64,000 nt of DNA, taken from contig NC_090707.1 of NCBI RefSeq assembly GCF_040954835.1, forward strand, positions 24,012,570 through 24,076,569, in the 5' to 3' direction. Source of the DNA: Lepisosteus oculatus. Lineage: Eukaryota; Chordata; Actinopteri; Semionotiformes; Lepisosteidae. Shown in pieces: positions 12,541 through 24,396 of the stretch (position 1 is its first letter; each line of letters opens with the position of its first letter). The notes beneath the pieces are model-generated. The model did no database searches and had not been told where the DNA came from. It saw only the letters and a program-made list of their open reading frames with translations. A program made the translations under genes and the position numbers.

Positions 12541-13330
12541 CAAAATGTAATGTCAAATTAGTCCACACCTCCCCAGACCTGTTTTTCATTCATTAAAAAT
12601 ACTTCTTAAACTAGGATTTATCAAGTTACGCAAAAACTGAAAAGCAAAGCAAAGTGTTGTCTTCCCAAAACCTCTTACATTTACTGAGATATCCCAGGTA
12701 ATCAGCCCCTGTACCACCCTTGACATCAAACACAGTAAACTTTTTTCCTGCAGTACCTCATTGTGATCCTGTAAAATGTAAAAAACAGATTTCTTGGGAT
12801 TTCCTCAATCAAGTAAACTTAGTTTCTCTTTCTGTGTGCTGGTAATAGGTGCAGCTAATGCTTAATAATAATAAACTTTATTTTATATAGCACCTTTAAA
12901 GGTGGCTTCTCAAAGCGCTTGATAATACTCATTCCTTACACAATCCTTGCTTTGTATAAATCTGCAGATACTGCTCAAAGACTTTAGAACGCCAAGTTAA
13001 CTTAATCGTAATGGGACTCTTTCAAATTCAGTTCACAAATAGTTGTTGAATTTTATAAATGACATAAATGGGACCAATTATTTTTCATTCCTGTGGTCTT
13101 TATCATTAAAATCACCATAGAGTGTGCACAAATGTTCTGTTAAGAGCAGTAACTAATCTCAGTGTGAAAATATACTTTTCAATGTTACAACCAAAGCCAA
13201 CGAAAAAGGTGTGTGGCTGGCATAAAAAACCTTAGATGAATGTAACAGTCAGGTGGTTAGTAGTGGAGTGAGATTATTATCCAACAGAGAAAATAGGCTT
13301 TGAAACCAATAACCTTGACAAGCAATCTGA
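12541..13330. other. Intergenic, UBE2G2 promoter to SUMO3 3' end
   Basis: About 0.8 kb of AT-rich DNA with one LINE tail (12862-12922). No gene seen. Confidence 0.6.
12862..12922 (-). repeat. L2-type LINE 3' tail
   Basis: Minus strand reads AAGCGCTTTGAGAAGCCACC, then TTTAAAGGTGCTATATAAAA and TAAAG with an ATT repeat. It is nearly the same as the tail of the LINE at 55.1 kb. Confidence 0.7.
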
Positions 13331-13343
13331 GTACCAAACTATA

Positions 13344-14288
13344 TTTATTGTATACAGTAGTAAAGGACAACAAATAATGTACAAATCAGTAGAGAAACAT
13401 GACAGATTCAGTGGAAATTTCTACCTTGCCCACCTCCCTCCCACCCCAATGAAAAGGAAATGCAGAAACTCGCAGAATACAGGTTAATGAAGCAAGACTC
13501 TCTTGAACAATTGTGTAGAAAAAAAATCATTACACATCTTAATTTTAAAGAAAACGCCCATTCTTTAGTCCGGAAGAAAAAAAAAGGTGAGGGGAAAACC
13601 AAACTGTCAAGTCCACTTCCCCTCATTGAACAGTATAAGGTTGCACTTTAAGTCAGTTAACACCATAGTCATCGAGTCTGCTTTAAAATGCAACACTTTA
13701 TACCTCCTTTCTTTATAAAGCATTATACAATGAACTTGAACTTGTCTTGTCTACTTCAAAAAAAGGTTTGCACAGTATACTGTCTACAAAGCAGTTTGTA
13801 CCCCAGCATTACTCCAAAATAATAATTGTGGCTTTATTAATTTAATCTCAATTGGTATCATAAAATGAGCCCACTGAAAAACGCACAGCATGACTCCAAG
13901 AATGTGCTCTTTACAATTTTTTACACTCACTGAAACAAACCTGAACTTGATTCCCCCCAACACCTCACAGCCCACCATTAAATTCCACGATTAGATATCA
14001 TGCATTTTTCGAGGGGAAACCACAATTGCTCTCTACGTACCATGCACTTTAATTCATGTGTACTCAGGATGGATGTTTAAAGAATCCTTTGCTCCCAGTG
14101 AGTCATGGTTATCATTTAAAACCAGCGTTCAAACTCAGACTTTGTTTCCACAACAGTCCAGGGGGGGGGTTTATGAGGAAAAAACATTAAAACCGAGTAT
14201 TTGGAGGGGGGAAAAAAGAAATAAAAAAGCTTAGTAAAGTGGGTTTTACTCCAGGTCCGCAGTCCTCTTTAAGGAAGGATGTACACCT
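13344..14288 (-). other. SUMO3 3' UTR with candidate poly(A) signals
   Basis: Non-coding sequence after the stop. AATAAA occurs on the minus strand at 13838-13833 and 13349-13344; either could end the transcript. The mRNA sense carries two C-runs (complement of the G-runs at 14161-14169 and 14203-14208). Confidence 0.5.
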
Positions 14289-14351
14289 TTAACACACTCC
14301 ACCGGTCTGCTGTTGAAATACATCAATAGTGTCTTCGTCTTCCATCTCAAG
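14289..14351 (-). CDS. SUMO3: SUMO3 coding exon 4
   Basis: 63 nt, [20 protein letters not shown] and stop TAA (14291-14289). Contains the mature diglycine. Confidence 0.95.
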   Translation of the reverse strand, partial: LEMEDEDTIDVFQQQTGGVC

Positions 14352-17300
14352 CTGAAAGCAAACACATACTTTTCATATAGGGAGTTGTTTTCAAAATGTA
14401 TACACAATATCTGCAGTTAACAAAGGCCAAGTTCTTTACTATGAACAAACTTGTTGATAATCCAAAATCAGAATGACATTAAAAGCTTCCTTCTACTGCA
14501 AACCAGTGTTCACATCATTTAATTATCTGGTTCCAGTTTTCAAGGATTTACTTTTCTATCAATGCCTCTTGACTATAGATCTTGAAACAGGATATCACTG
14601 CTCAATATACAGCAATTGAACACCGAAGATCACTTCTTCCAAGGCTGTATGGTCAGTGAGTGCCAGTGCAGACCTTCAGAGTGGCACTTGTTGCAAACGT
14701 ACAAGCACTATTACACAGTTCTTCAAAAGCAACAAGGACAACATTGTGTAATTGCCCTCTGGTATGCCTGAATGCAATACTTATAATCGGTCTAAATAAT
14801 TTTTTAAACATTACATATTAACTGTAATATGTAAAAAAAATGTTCACCTCAAAACAAACTAAAACTTGTAATAGACAAGTATTCAAGTCAACAGGCGTTG
14901 GACCTCCATACTTATAAAAGAAGTGATACTTCTGATGCTTCAAACGTGCTGCAGGTTCTTGCTAAAATAGGTACAAATTACATTAAGCTATCAATAGTTC
15001 AGGTTTGCTACTGTGACAGGAAATGGAATAAGTATTGCCTGTATTTCTATAGTGCCTTCAGTCCCAAATCAATCACATGTATGAGGAGATCTATATTGTT
15101 TACTACAGAAGTGGGCACTCTCTTGGAAGGCCTGCAGCATCCATTGTGCTCCAGCAGCACAACAACAGAACACAGCAGGTAATGTCAAAAACATCTCATT
15201 TCATTTAAGAAGGCAAATTCAGGTGGAACGGACAGGGCGAGCCTAAAACTACAGTTGTGACAAACAGAAGCAGGCTTTAAGTGCCTCTCAATTGTTTTGA
15301 GTTTGTCCTTACCTGCGCAGGTGTGTCCGTTTCATTGATTGGCTGTCCATCAAACCTGAATCTAATTTGCCTAATTGACAGACCCTGGGAATCAAAAAAT
15401 AGAAGAGTTAAACCCTCATGAATAACCGCATCTAAACATTGCACTTTGCAACATTACCAGTTACCACTCTAAATAGCTCAAATGGCAGTCAAAGCTAAAA
15501 TACAATATGTTGTCATTAAAGGTGCAGGCAGACAGTGACTATTACATTTCCCATGCCTCCAAAGCAGCACACTGGTGAATGTGCTTGATAAGCACAGACT
15601 AAAGCTCTGTGGTCACCAGTTTGATGTTGGGTCACGTCACTAGCCAGCAATGACAGGCATTTCTCCAGTGAAAAGCATGCGACTGACTGAGCACTGCCGA
15701 GGTTAGGCTGCAGAGTTGACCAGGGCCCTCAGCGACACACTGAGCCCTGTGGTTTCCTGGGTGCCTGCACATATGATATGCTGTTCGGGGATGTGTCTTT
15801 CCTCCATTTAGCACTGAGCCTCCAGATGTAGTGCCTTTGACATGATGAGTCTCCCTTCACATCCTCATTTTCCTGCATGCAGTGACAGGGCTCATACTTG
15901 TGAGCATAGGTGAGCAACACACAGCTGGCTAGTCCTAATCAGCTGGGTCTAATTACAAGAACCATCAATATATATATATAATATATATATATATTACAGG
16001 AAATTGAAGAGGAAAACTGCTCCCTCATATTTCTAGCCTTCAAAAAATGGACAATTCAGAAAATCACAGAATACTTGTGGACTAATTATAGACAAATACG
16101 TTTATGATTAGGCTTAGCACTCCATTAGAAAGATGTTTCTCTGGACAATCCTCAAACCTTTAGAGACAGAAATGTTTTTTGAAAGAGTACTGCTATAATC
16201 ACTGGTACACATCTTTAAAGCGGAGTAAGAGAGGTAAGCACTAACTGTAACATTCAGCACTTAAATGAAAAGAACACAAAAATGTGTCCTGTCCTTTATA
16301 AATAACTCTCTAACAGAACTATTTCCCTGATTACTGTTTTAAGTGTGAACCACAAAACCTACACTGAAGCCTGCCATAAATCCAATCCATCTGTTGACTA
16401 AACAGTAAATAAGCACATTGTCCATATAGTTCTATATTATCCTAAATAATGTGGGCATGCAATAAAATATAATCAGCATTATACTATTTAAACGTTGACA
16501 GTTTGTGCATTCCCAGACTGATCAGGGCATATGCAGGACAATTGTTAACATAACATTCGCCTACACAAAGACAATTAAGCACAGCATTACATAATTCTTT
16601 CTCTCTAAAACAGACTCACTGTGACGTGATTCCAAAGGAACAAGTTAAGATTAATTCCACACAGAAAACTAAAAAGAAAATACAGCTGCCGGCTCAACAG
16701 TCAATACATTGAATTTCTCCTTCTATGTTTCAGTGTGGAATTAACCATTCCTTGTAGCCTAAGAGGTGACGGTTTTTGAGAAAACAATGGTCAGGAATGC
16801 AGGTTTGTTTGCATGTTGATATAGTTAAAATATTGCTGTTTTTTATTTTGCATTTGAGCTTTAAAGCAAGCCACAACTGTCTTTTCTTCAAGTGCTGCTA
16901 CAACTATTTTGCATATACTATGCCTTGCAGCATGGCGATATTTTAAAAACTAAGATTTTAGTGGGTATTTTTGGCTTGTTTTAATTTGTACTGTAATTGC
17001 CTGATCCATGTAGTAACTGTAAAACCCTTTGTCCCCAGTACTGTAGCCTGGCATACTTAAAAGGCACATCTGCACTGAATTCTTTTTTTTGTTTGTTCGA
17101 TTTCTCTGGAACTTGGGTGCTCACCTTTTAAAGGCACGATTGTGCTCAGACCAGATTATTCCTCAAAATAAAAACATAAAGTCCTGCAAGTGTCCAAAGT
17201 TTGAGAAACCCCATGGCATAATTCTTGCACCCACATACACAATGTGCACTTAATAAGCCTGTGCAATGCTGAAGATTTTACAGGCTCCATCCAAGAAAAG

Positions 17301-18952
17301 ATTAATCATTATGAAGGGAAAGTAGCTCTAGATTTATACTGTATGTGCACACAATTACAGATGTCCTGCATCCACACATGAATCAAACCTTATGAATTAT
17401 TTTGCACCAATGCATACGGGAAAACACCACCGAAGGAAAGAGTGCACGTCCTAAAATGTTATGAAGATATGCAGTCTTTGACACTCAAGTATGGTTGCCT
17501 ACATCCTTATAAAGGCACTTTAAGGAAGATCGCGGTAAAGAAAAATACTTCAAAGGAATGTTTACCTGTCTTTCGCAGTATGCCTTCATAAGTTTGCTGA
17601 GGGGGGTGTGTCTTTTAATTTTAAACTGGACAACAGAGCCATCCTGACCAGCCACCTTCAGGTTAATGTGGTCATTCTCGGTTTTCACTGCTTCCTGAAA
17701 GTGAATTAAAAACAAGACTATCAAACATGGATTAATCGCTCAAATAAATCTACAGAAGACCTGTAGGTCTTTTTTACATAGTAACAAAGTAGCTTGATGT
17801 AAACAAATCAAGTTACTTTAGAACCCTCATAACGTGTACTAAAGCATCGACCATTTTTTCTGCGCACTAACTGCTGAAAGCATCTCATACGTTGACTATT
17901 TTTTTACTTTTTGACAGCTACAGCGAAAATCTTTACAGTACGTAATGATTTACTTGAACCAATGTATTCCTACGGATCGTTGTGTTTAATACCTTGGCAG
18001 AGCATCACACATGGTGAACCCTCCAGCTCCAGCAAAATCGCCATGTTTTATCAGTTGTGCTGCATAAATTGGAAATGTTGTACTTTTTATCATTATTGCC
18101 AAATATAAAACGTACCTTACGTTACTATTACTAGCCTAATATTGTTATGGCATAGAATTGGCATGACAGGAGATGTTCATAATTTGTAATCGAAAAAAGA
18201 TGTACACTTTATTCTCAACGAATGAACTGCCTTATTTCAGTACAGGGGAAGAAACGTTCTCATTAATTGATAGAGATTGGGATTTATTGTAGTTTCACGT
18301 TCTTTCTCAACTTTGTAATTTGTAACAAGGTACAAGGCCATATTCATTAACGTACCCCCTTCCCCAGTGAAATTACAAACTAAATGGGACGAAATCATAG
18401 TTAAAACAAATACCTATGTAAACAAACGAAAAGGTAATCACTCCCTCCACGGTCGTGTAAAGTGTGCTTTACCAAAAAGCACTGTTAAACTGCATAACGG
18501 TGATGCGCTCAGCTTTGTAAATGGAGGCTGCTTGCACTGTGCATCTTTCCGCTCAGCACCTCTCTCCTTTGCGGCATTTCTTACGCCGAAGGCGTAGCTC
18601 TGCTTTGCGACTCCATTACCCTTTCACAAAGAAAATCGCGCAAAGCACACACTGAATTCCAACCCGAGGAGATTGCGCGGCAGAGGGAAACAATGGCGCA
18701 ATTTCAATGAAAAGCCCCATCCTAATGCACCTTAGTAAATTTTGCTGAAGAACCAACCTATGCTTCCAAATTCCAAATAGCAGATTTTATTTTTTTTATT
18801 GCATATATTTTGGTTCTCATTCTACTCACAAAAATGAGGAATCCCCTGCCCTAAACACAGCCTGATTGCCCATACCGCTAAATAATCACACAAAATATAA
18901 ATCGTCTTTTTTTAAAGCATCAGAACCTTACCTTTGGCTTTTCTTCAGACAT
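14289..18952 (-). CDS. SUMO3: SUMO3, small ubiquitin-related modifier 3 precursor (94 aa, complete)
   Basis: A ubiquitin-like protein conjugated to lysines of nuclear proteins by E1 SAE1/UBA2 and E2 UBC9, and able to form chains. Four coding exons: 18932-18952 (MSEEKPK), 17566-17694 (43 codons), 15313-15384 (24 codons) and 14289-14351 (20 codons and TAA). All junctions are phase 0 with GT/AG borders, the classical SUMO2/3 gene structure. Visible features: VKTE near residue 10 (the psi-K-x-E chain-forming lysine, K11), the beta-grasp core from [12 protein letters not shown] to [20 protein letters not shown], and the mature C terminus QQQTGG. SENP removal would release only VC, far shorter than the human SUMO3 tail and like SUMO2 (VY). 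Absence of a second Asn before DHINLK supports SUMO3 over SUMO2. A lies at residue 9 where human has G. The ATG has A at -3. It lies between UBE2G2 and PTTG1IP, as in human. Confidence 0.96.
15313..15384 (-). CDS. SUMO3: SUMO3 coding exon 3
   Basis: 72 nt, [20 protein letters not shown] then TPAQ, flanked by CCCAG and GTAAGG. Ile replaces the usual Met in GLSMRQ. Confidence 0.95.
17566..17694 (-). CDS. SUMO3: SUMO3 coding exon 2
   Basis: 129 nt, [13 protein letters not shown]... to ...KAYCERQ, between TTTCAG and GTAAAC. Carries the chain-forming Lys11 and the first half of the beta-grasp fold. Confidence 0.96.
18932..18952 (-). CDS. SUMO3: SUMO3 coding exon 1
   Basis: 21 nt encoding MSEEKPK, then donor GTAAGG. 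Phase 0. Confidence 0.93.
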
Positions 18953-19160
18953 GATGCCTCTGATTTGTAAGTTTTCGGTGTGGATTTATTGAAGGACAGC
19001 TTTTCAATACACCTCTGCCAGTCGTCTCCACCACTGGAACGCGCCTTGTGCCTGAAGAGCCCAGTCACTGATAGGTAGAAAGCACGTCACGTGACGCTTT
19101 CTCGGGTACGCGCATGTCCTGCAAGCAGTTGGGTGTCGCGGAGATCGCCATAGTGAGGAT
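18953..19160 (-). promoter_or_regulatory. SUMO3 promoter region
   Basis: Upstream of the ATG the DNA is rich in CpG (ACTGGAACGCGCCTTGTG, GGGTACGCGCATG, GTCGCGGAGATCGCC). It contains the palindrome GTCACGTGAC at 19086-19095, an E-box of the USF/MiT-TFE type. CpG density also stays high inside intron 1 (18440-18690). No TATA box is evident. Confidence 0.55.
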
Positions 19161-22100
19161 TTTTGCTTTAACTTGCTCAAAACTAACTGTATGTATAATG
19201 CGCTGGAACAAACAAGTTTAGCTAATCTCTAATATCTGTATACACCAAAATAAATCAATTTTCTAATTAATTTATACAATGCCGTTTATTCTGATATGTG
19301 ATATTTGATTATTTTATGACGACAGGGGGCGCTCGGTGTTCGGACGAGAAAATAAAGTACTCCTACAGTACTGTAAGTTATAGTGATATTTACAGTAAGT
19401 GATAAACGAATGCTTGACATTTACCTTAAATGACACATGTTACACATGTAGCGCATTTAACATGTTAAATGACAAATGTAGAAGCGTCTCGGACAGTGAA
19501 CCATTATTGTCTTTTGCATTCAACTGATAAAAAGTAGATATGTGTGCAAAATTACTTTTTAAGTTATTTTGACTGATGATAATCGTATAAGAAGCAAAGG
19601 GACGAGGGAACTACCCGTAGTGGTTAAATAACATTAAATAAATCAAATAAATATTATTAATTTAATAATATCCTTAAGCACATTGAGAACGATTAATGTG
19701 CCTTCATATTCACTGGGAATTATTTTTTATATCAAATAGATCACATAAGAATACAAGGTTCAGCAATACCGTCTAATGCATATTAAACGATTCCCCGGAC
19801 GAGCACTAATTCACAAATCTTACAAACACTGAAAACATTCTGTATTGAGTACTTAAATAACTCTCGATGAATTTAAACTGATAAAACTTACGCATTAACA
19901 TTACCTTTGGTTAACATTAAGATAAATAGTTTTGCTACATTGAGGTGATTATATTGAAAAATGTCACTTTTTTAAAAAACGTGCACATGAAATATGCTCA
20001 GATGCAATACCTTGTGCAATGTTTGGTAATACTAATGTTTCTTTAAAAAAAACACGTTGAGAAAGTCTAGTTAGGACTTGCAAATAAGTGCATACAAATA
20101 CATGTCGCTGGTAAAATAGATATCCCATGTGATTATATGCATACTTCATTCAAATATTTAAAGTCATGAAAGGGTTGATAAAATCAGCCTAATGGGATTG
20201 CTTCCGAAAAGTATTTGAGGGTGGATTATAGGAAACTACCTTATTCTAGTTCCCAAAATGTCTTTGTAACAAACTACCAGTTGTGTTATTAATTCTGATT
20301 CCCTGGGATCTGTAAAGAAACTGCTTGATGAAAACCTCAGATTCATATCCACATAACATCCCTTGTGTCAAAACTAAATTGACAGATAAAGTTGCGAATG
20401 TTTCCACACACAAGCTTTTGTCCTTCTCAGTTCAATTCCGTAATTAACATTTTACGAGAACAGAAGGTAAGTAAAACTACTCTGTTCTTTGTGCTGTTGT
20501 GCTGTTGGACATTTCTGTAGTTGCACGAACTACACGGAACACAGAGAAGATAATAAATATATTTGGAGTAATAATATTCAGTCACCACTTGTTGCTTATT
20601 TCCCCCGTCTTTTTAAAAAATAATTTCTAAATAGTGCGGATCAAGTTAAGCACAATAAACTGACTTGACTAATTTGGGCCCAATTCTCTATCACTCGTGT
20701 CCTTTTCAATCTTGTTATTGTCGTACTATACTTTGCCACTAGAGGTCGCACTATGAACAATTTTTTTTAGACCACGCAGATGAAGTAAAGGAGAGAGTTG
20801 CCTGAGACGTTACGTGGCTGCGCAAAAAAACCCCTGCTAAATTAATTGTACTTGGCTCCGATTTCTTGTTTTCATTTTTCAACCTTCACTCCCCCAAGCG
20901 AGGGCATATTTGTTCCCATTTATCTAATTAATGGAAGGTCACACACAAAAAACCTGCTTTTTGAGTTTTGGATATGATAGATTATGTACAGGTGGGCAGA
21001 GGTGGTATACATTACTTACTAAATTGACTCTAATGACTTCAGTTCCCACCAGAATTGAGAGCTTCCTGAACTGTAAAGCTTCCATATTCAGTCTTCAGTG
21101 TCAGATGTTTAAAAGTCAAAAGAGTTTTTCTGCAAGATGTGAAACAAAATTTAAAGTTTTGTGAAACTGCTCTCATGTGATGATTCTTTTTCAAGTTTCT
21201 TTTTTGCTATTTTTGGCTGTTGCCCACGTTTCATTCACTTTCTTGTCTCAAAAACAAGTTAGAAGCAACAGAAATTCATGACCTTTCCTGCTGAAACAGT
21301 TCAAGTACATTGCTATATAATCTAAGACAAACTACTCACTCCCTAACTGTATATACAGTATTAGGCCATGCTACTCCAAGAAGAAATTCCCTACACTGCA
21401 GATGTACAGTAGAAGTTGAGAATTCAGTGAGAATTGTTTTGTACTTCGAGCCTCCTTTTTTCTGATGAGGTGAATTGTGAAGAATTTTCAGGTGATGATC
21501 TGTCATTTTAGATGAAATAAGGGACTGTAGTATACGATACAATACTACACGATAAGTTTCTGCTACAGCTCACATGAGATATTTCTACTGAATAAGCTAC
21601 TTGTGTGCATTTTAAACCTAGTCCTCATCACTAAGAGGACATGCAACGTAAGTCACTCTTCCACTAGCTCTTAAACAGGAGCTAGATGATAATAAACTTG
21701 GTCCATACCGAAAGGCACATTTACCAAGGCAACCCAAAGGCATAATTGCTGCATAGCAGAATGCAATGTCATAAAATTATGATCGATACCCAACCATGCT
21801 ATCCAAGCAAATACTTTGGTATCTTCAAAGAAATGGATGGAAGAGATCCACACATTAGCTACTACCAACCTCATGAGCTACATAGGCCACGTGGCCTCGC
21901 ATTGTAATATTTATTGTGCTCATATGATGCTACAAAGTTTAATCATTTTGTTTACTTACAGAAGCAGGAGAGACCCAATTATGTACGAACACAGCAAAGA
22001 TTGTAACCATATTAACCTAACTAAATGGAAAGATTTCCCCAAATTACCCTTCGTTCAATCTCAAAGGAGCAAAGCATTTATGAAAGCAAACCAAAAATCT

Positions 22101-22200
22101 CCTTGTACATTCACCTATTGTATTGTCATCTTAATAAAATAAAATGACAAACAATAGGACATTTTGCATAAAATCTTCTTGTTTGTTTAAATAAAGGCAC
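19160..22200. other. Intergenic, SUMO3 promoter to PTTG1IP 3' end
   Basis: About 3 kb of AT-rich sequence. I recognise no gene, RNA or repeat family; open frames of up to 108 codons have no similarity I know. Confidence 0.6.
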
Positions 22201-22220
22201 AGCAACAAGAGATGAATAGT

Positions 22221-24352
22221 TTTATTTCTTTTATTAAAACAGAAAAGCTCTTTTTAATGGTAAGCTAATAAATGAAACATTAAAACTACACAGAAATCAC
22301 TATGTGATCGCACTACATTTGCAATTTATTAGGAAACACCAAAATTACCATTATACAAATTCAAAAAAGCGTGAAGTTTTAAGTACCACAGTAAATAACA
22401 TCATATATATATATAATGTGCTGCTTTTAACAGATACAAAAATATACTTAAGATTAATATCCACAAGCAACCTCTACTCATTTTTGGTCAGTGAATTTGT
22501 CGGCAAAGCACTGTTGTAAGGCACAAGATGTAAGGCACAATGGTTTCCTTACTCATGGTTTGTCGTATGAAAAAGGCTTAACGGGCAAAAAGTATGAAGG
22601 TCCTATATTTCTATAAAAACTGGAGTGTAAAACAGTGCAGCACATTTTCAATCAAATGATACTCAGTACATAAAGCTGTACTTAAGTAAAGCTCTACATT
22701 CGGTGTGAGTAATGATCAAATACAAAGCTGAGATTTAAAGAGTACTGGGCTGAGATGATCTACTGAACTATCAAGGGAGCGCTTAACCCTTAAAAGCTAA
22801 CTCTTCCTCTTATTCCTTTGGTATATATAATATAGGCAGCTGTGCTTCAAGTGTAAAATTTCCATAAGTGTTACAAACTTACTGCTCAGTGTCTGCCGCT
22901 GACATCTGCCTTCCAGAACAGTTACTAACAAAGTTTGCGTATACATTTAGCAATGTGTCAAAAACAGGCTTTCAATAAGTCGTGACCATATCTGAAAGTA
23001 TTCACCATTGTGAAACTTCTCAAAGTGGCTATACCATTAGACCTATATCAAGCAATTCTCTTTGATCTGTCCCTATATGAAATGCCACAAGTGCCCGATT
23101 AGTTTGCTGTTTCAACCCATTAAAAATTGTTATTCTACATGCGAAAGCTTTGTTAAAAATACCCTCTTTATAATGGTTTGCAATGCAGATTGTTTTAGAA
23201 TAACTATGATGTTAAAATGCTATCATGTCTGAGAACAATTTGTCGTCCAAACATCTAAATATTTTTTCAAAAAGATATTAAGTCTAGCAATTACAGGAAC
23301 AAAGCCAACACTGCATTAGCATTTATAACAGGAAACATCATTCTTTTCTTTTATGTTTTGTCACTACCACTGAAGGAGCAAAAACTTGAGAAAAAAAGAG
23401 CTATTTCAATCTTTGAGTGAATTCCAAGCAGTTAGCTCTGTGTATAATTTCACAGAACTTTACACCAGTATTTTCTTCAAACTATCACTGTGGGAAAATA
23501 ATTTTTGCAGACATTTCCAGATAAAAATAGCAACCACACATGACATTATCAGATTCTTCTCTTTTTAAACAGAATGCACTTATGAAATGAGTCAGTCTTA
23601 TCAGGCTAGAGTCACAAACGTCTTAATTTAATAGTAACTAACTCCATGTCTTTATTCGTACAAAGTAAGAACAAAATTACATTCAAATTTTTAATAGCTA
23701 CTTAAAATATAGTATTTTTAAGAAACCCAAAATGGTATCACCTGAGCTAGACTAAATGGTACTGAAAAATATCTTAATATTATAAATGACTTTGTTGTAA
23801 CTCTAACCAATGCTGAAGCCTAGTTTAAATATCTTGTTTGCTGAGTCTACTGCTCTGGGAAATCAAACAAATTCAGAATCCTGACCTTTAACTAATGTAT
23901 TCACATCACCTCTTGAACCTAAAACTCCTAAACCTAAAAGAGTTCTCTGACAATCTTAAATTTGCTAGATTAAATTTTAAAATAATAGATGTTATTAATT
24001 GTATTTAGGAACACTAAATTATTTTCAATTATTTTATGCATTGCATTTATTGCTTCTATCTACAAGTTTTAAACAACTCACTTCTTAGTGGAATTAAAGA
24101 TAATTCAGCTTTTACAAAGGAAAATCTCTTAAACTGGTTGACTTCTACAATGAGATGTAAAGGTGTGTGTGTGCAAAGAGCAATATGGTTCACTCACCTT
24201 CACAAAACAATTTATATTTAATTGGCCTTATTGTTTAATGTTGGAATTTTCTGTTCAGTAAGAAAAAAATCTGCAATCAGTGGTCTAACAGGAATTTGTT
24301 CGTCCATCGAATAAAGATTTGGAAAGTTGAGGAGCCTCTGGTTCCACTGGAG
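22221..24352 (-). other. PTTG1IP 3' UTR with overlapping poly(A) signals
   Basis: About 2.1 kb of non-coding AT-rich sequence after the stop. AATAAA on the minus strand at 22235-22230 and 22226-22221 marks a likely end. Confidence 0.5.
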
Positions 24353-24396
24353 TTAATTGTTTTCAAATTTAGAGTAAGGGTTGCTCTTCGTTAAAC
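24353..24396 (-). CDS. PTTG1IP: PTTG1IP coding exon 7
   Basis: 44 nt, G-LTKSNPYSKFENN and stop TAA (24355-24353), after acceptor TTTTAG. Confidence 0.93.

Larger units (their letters stand above)
14352..18931. other. SUMO3 introns 3 to 1
   Basis: Introns at 14352-15312, 15385-17565 and 17695-18931. Apart from a (TA)n tract at about 15969-15995 I see no repeat or exon in them. Open frames here have no recognisable protein similarity. Confidence 0.65.

Noticed and set aside
13460-13651. ORFs on both strands in the SUMO3 3' UTR
   Set aside because: Short, no similarity, and lie in a clear 3' UTR.
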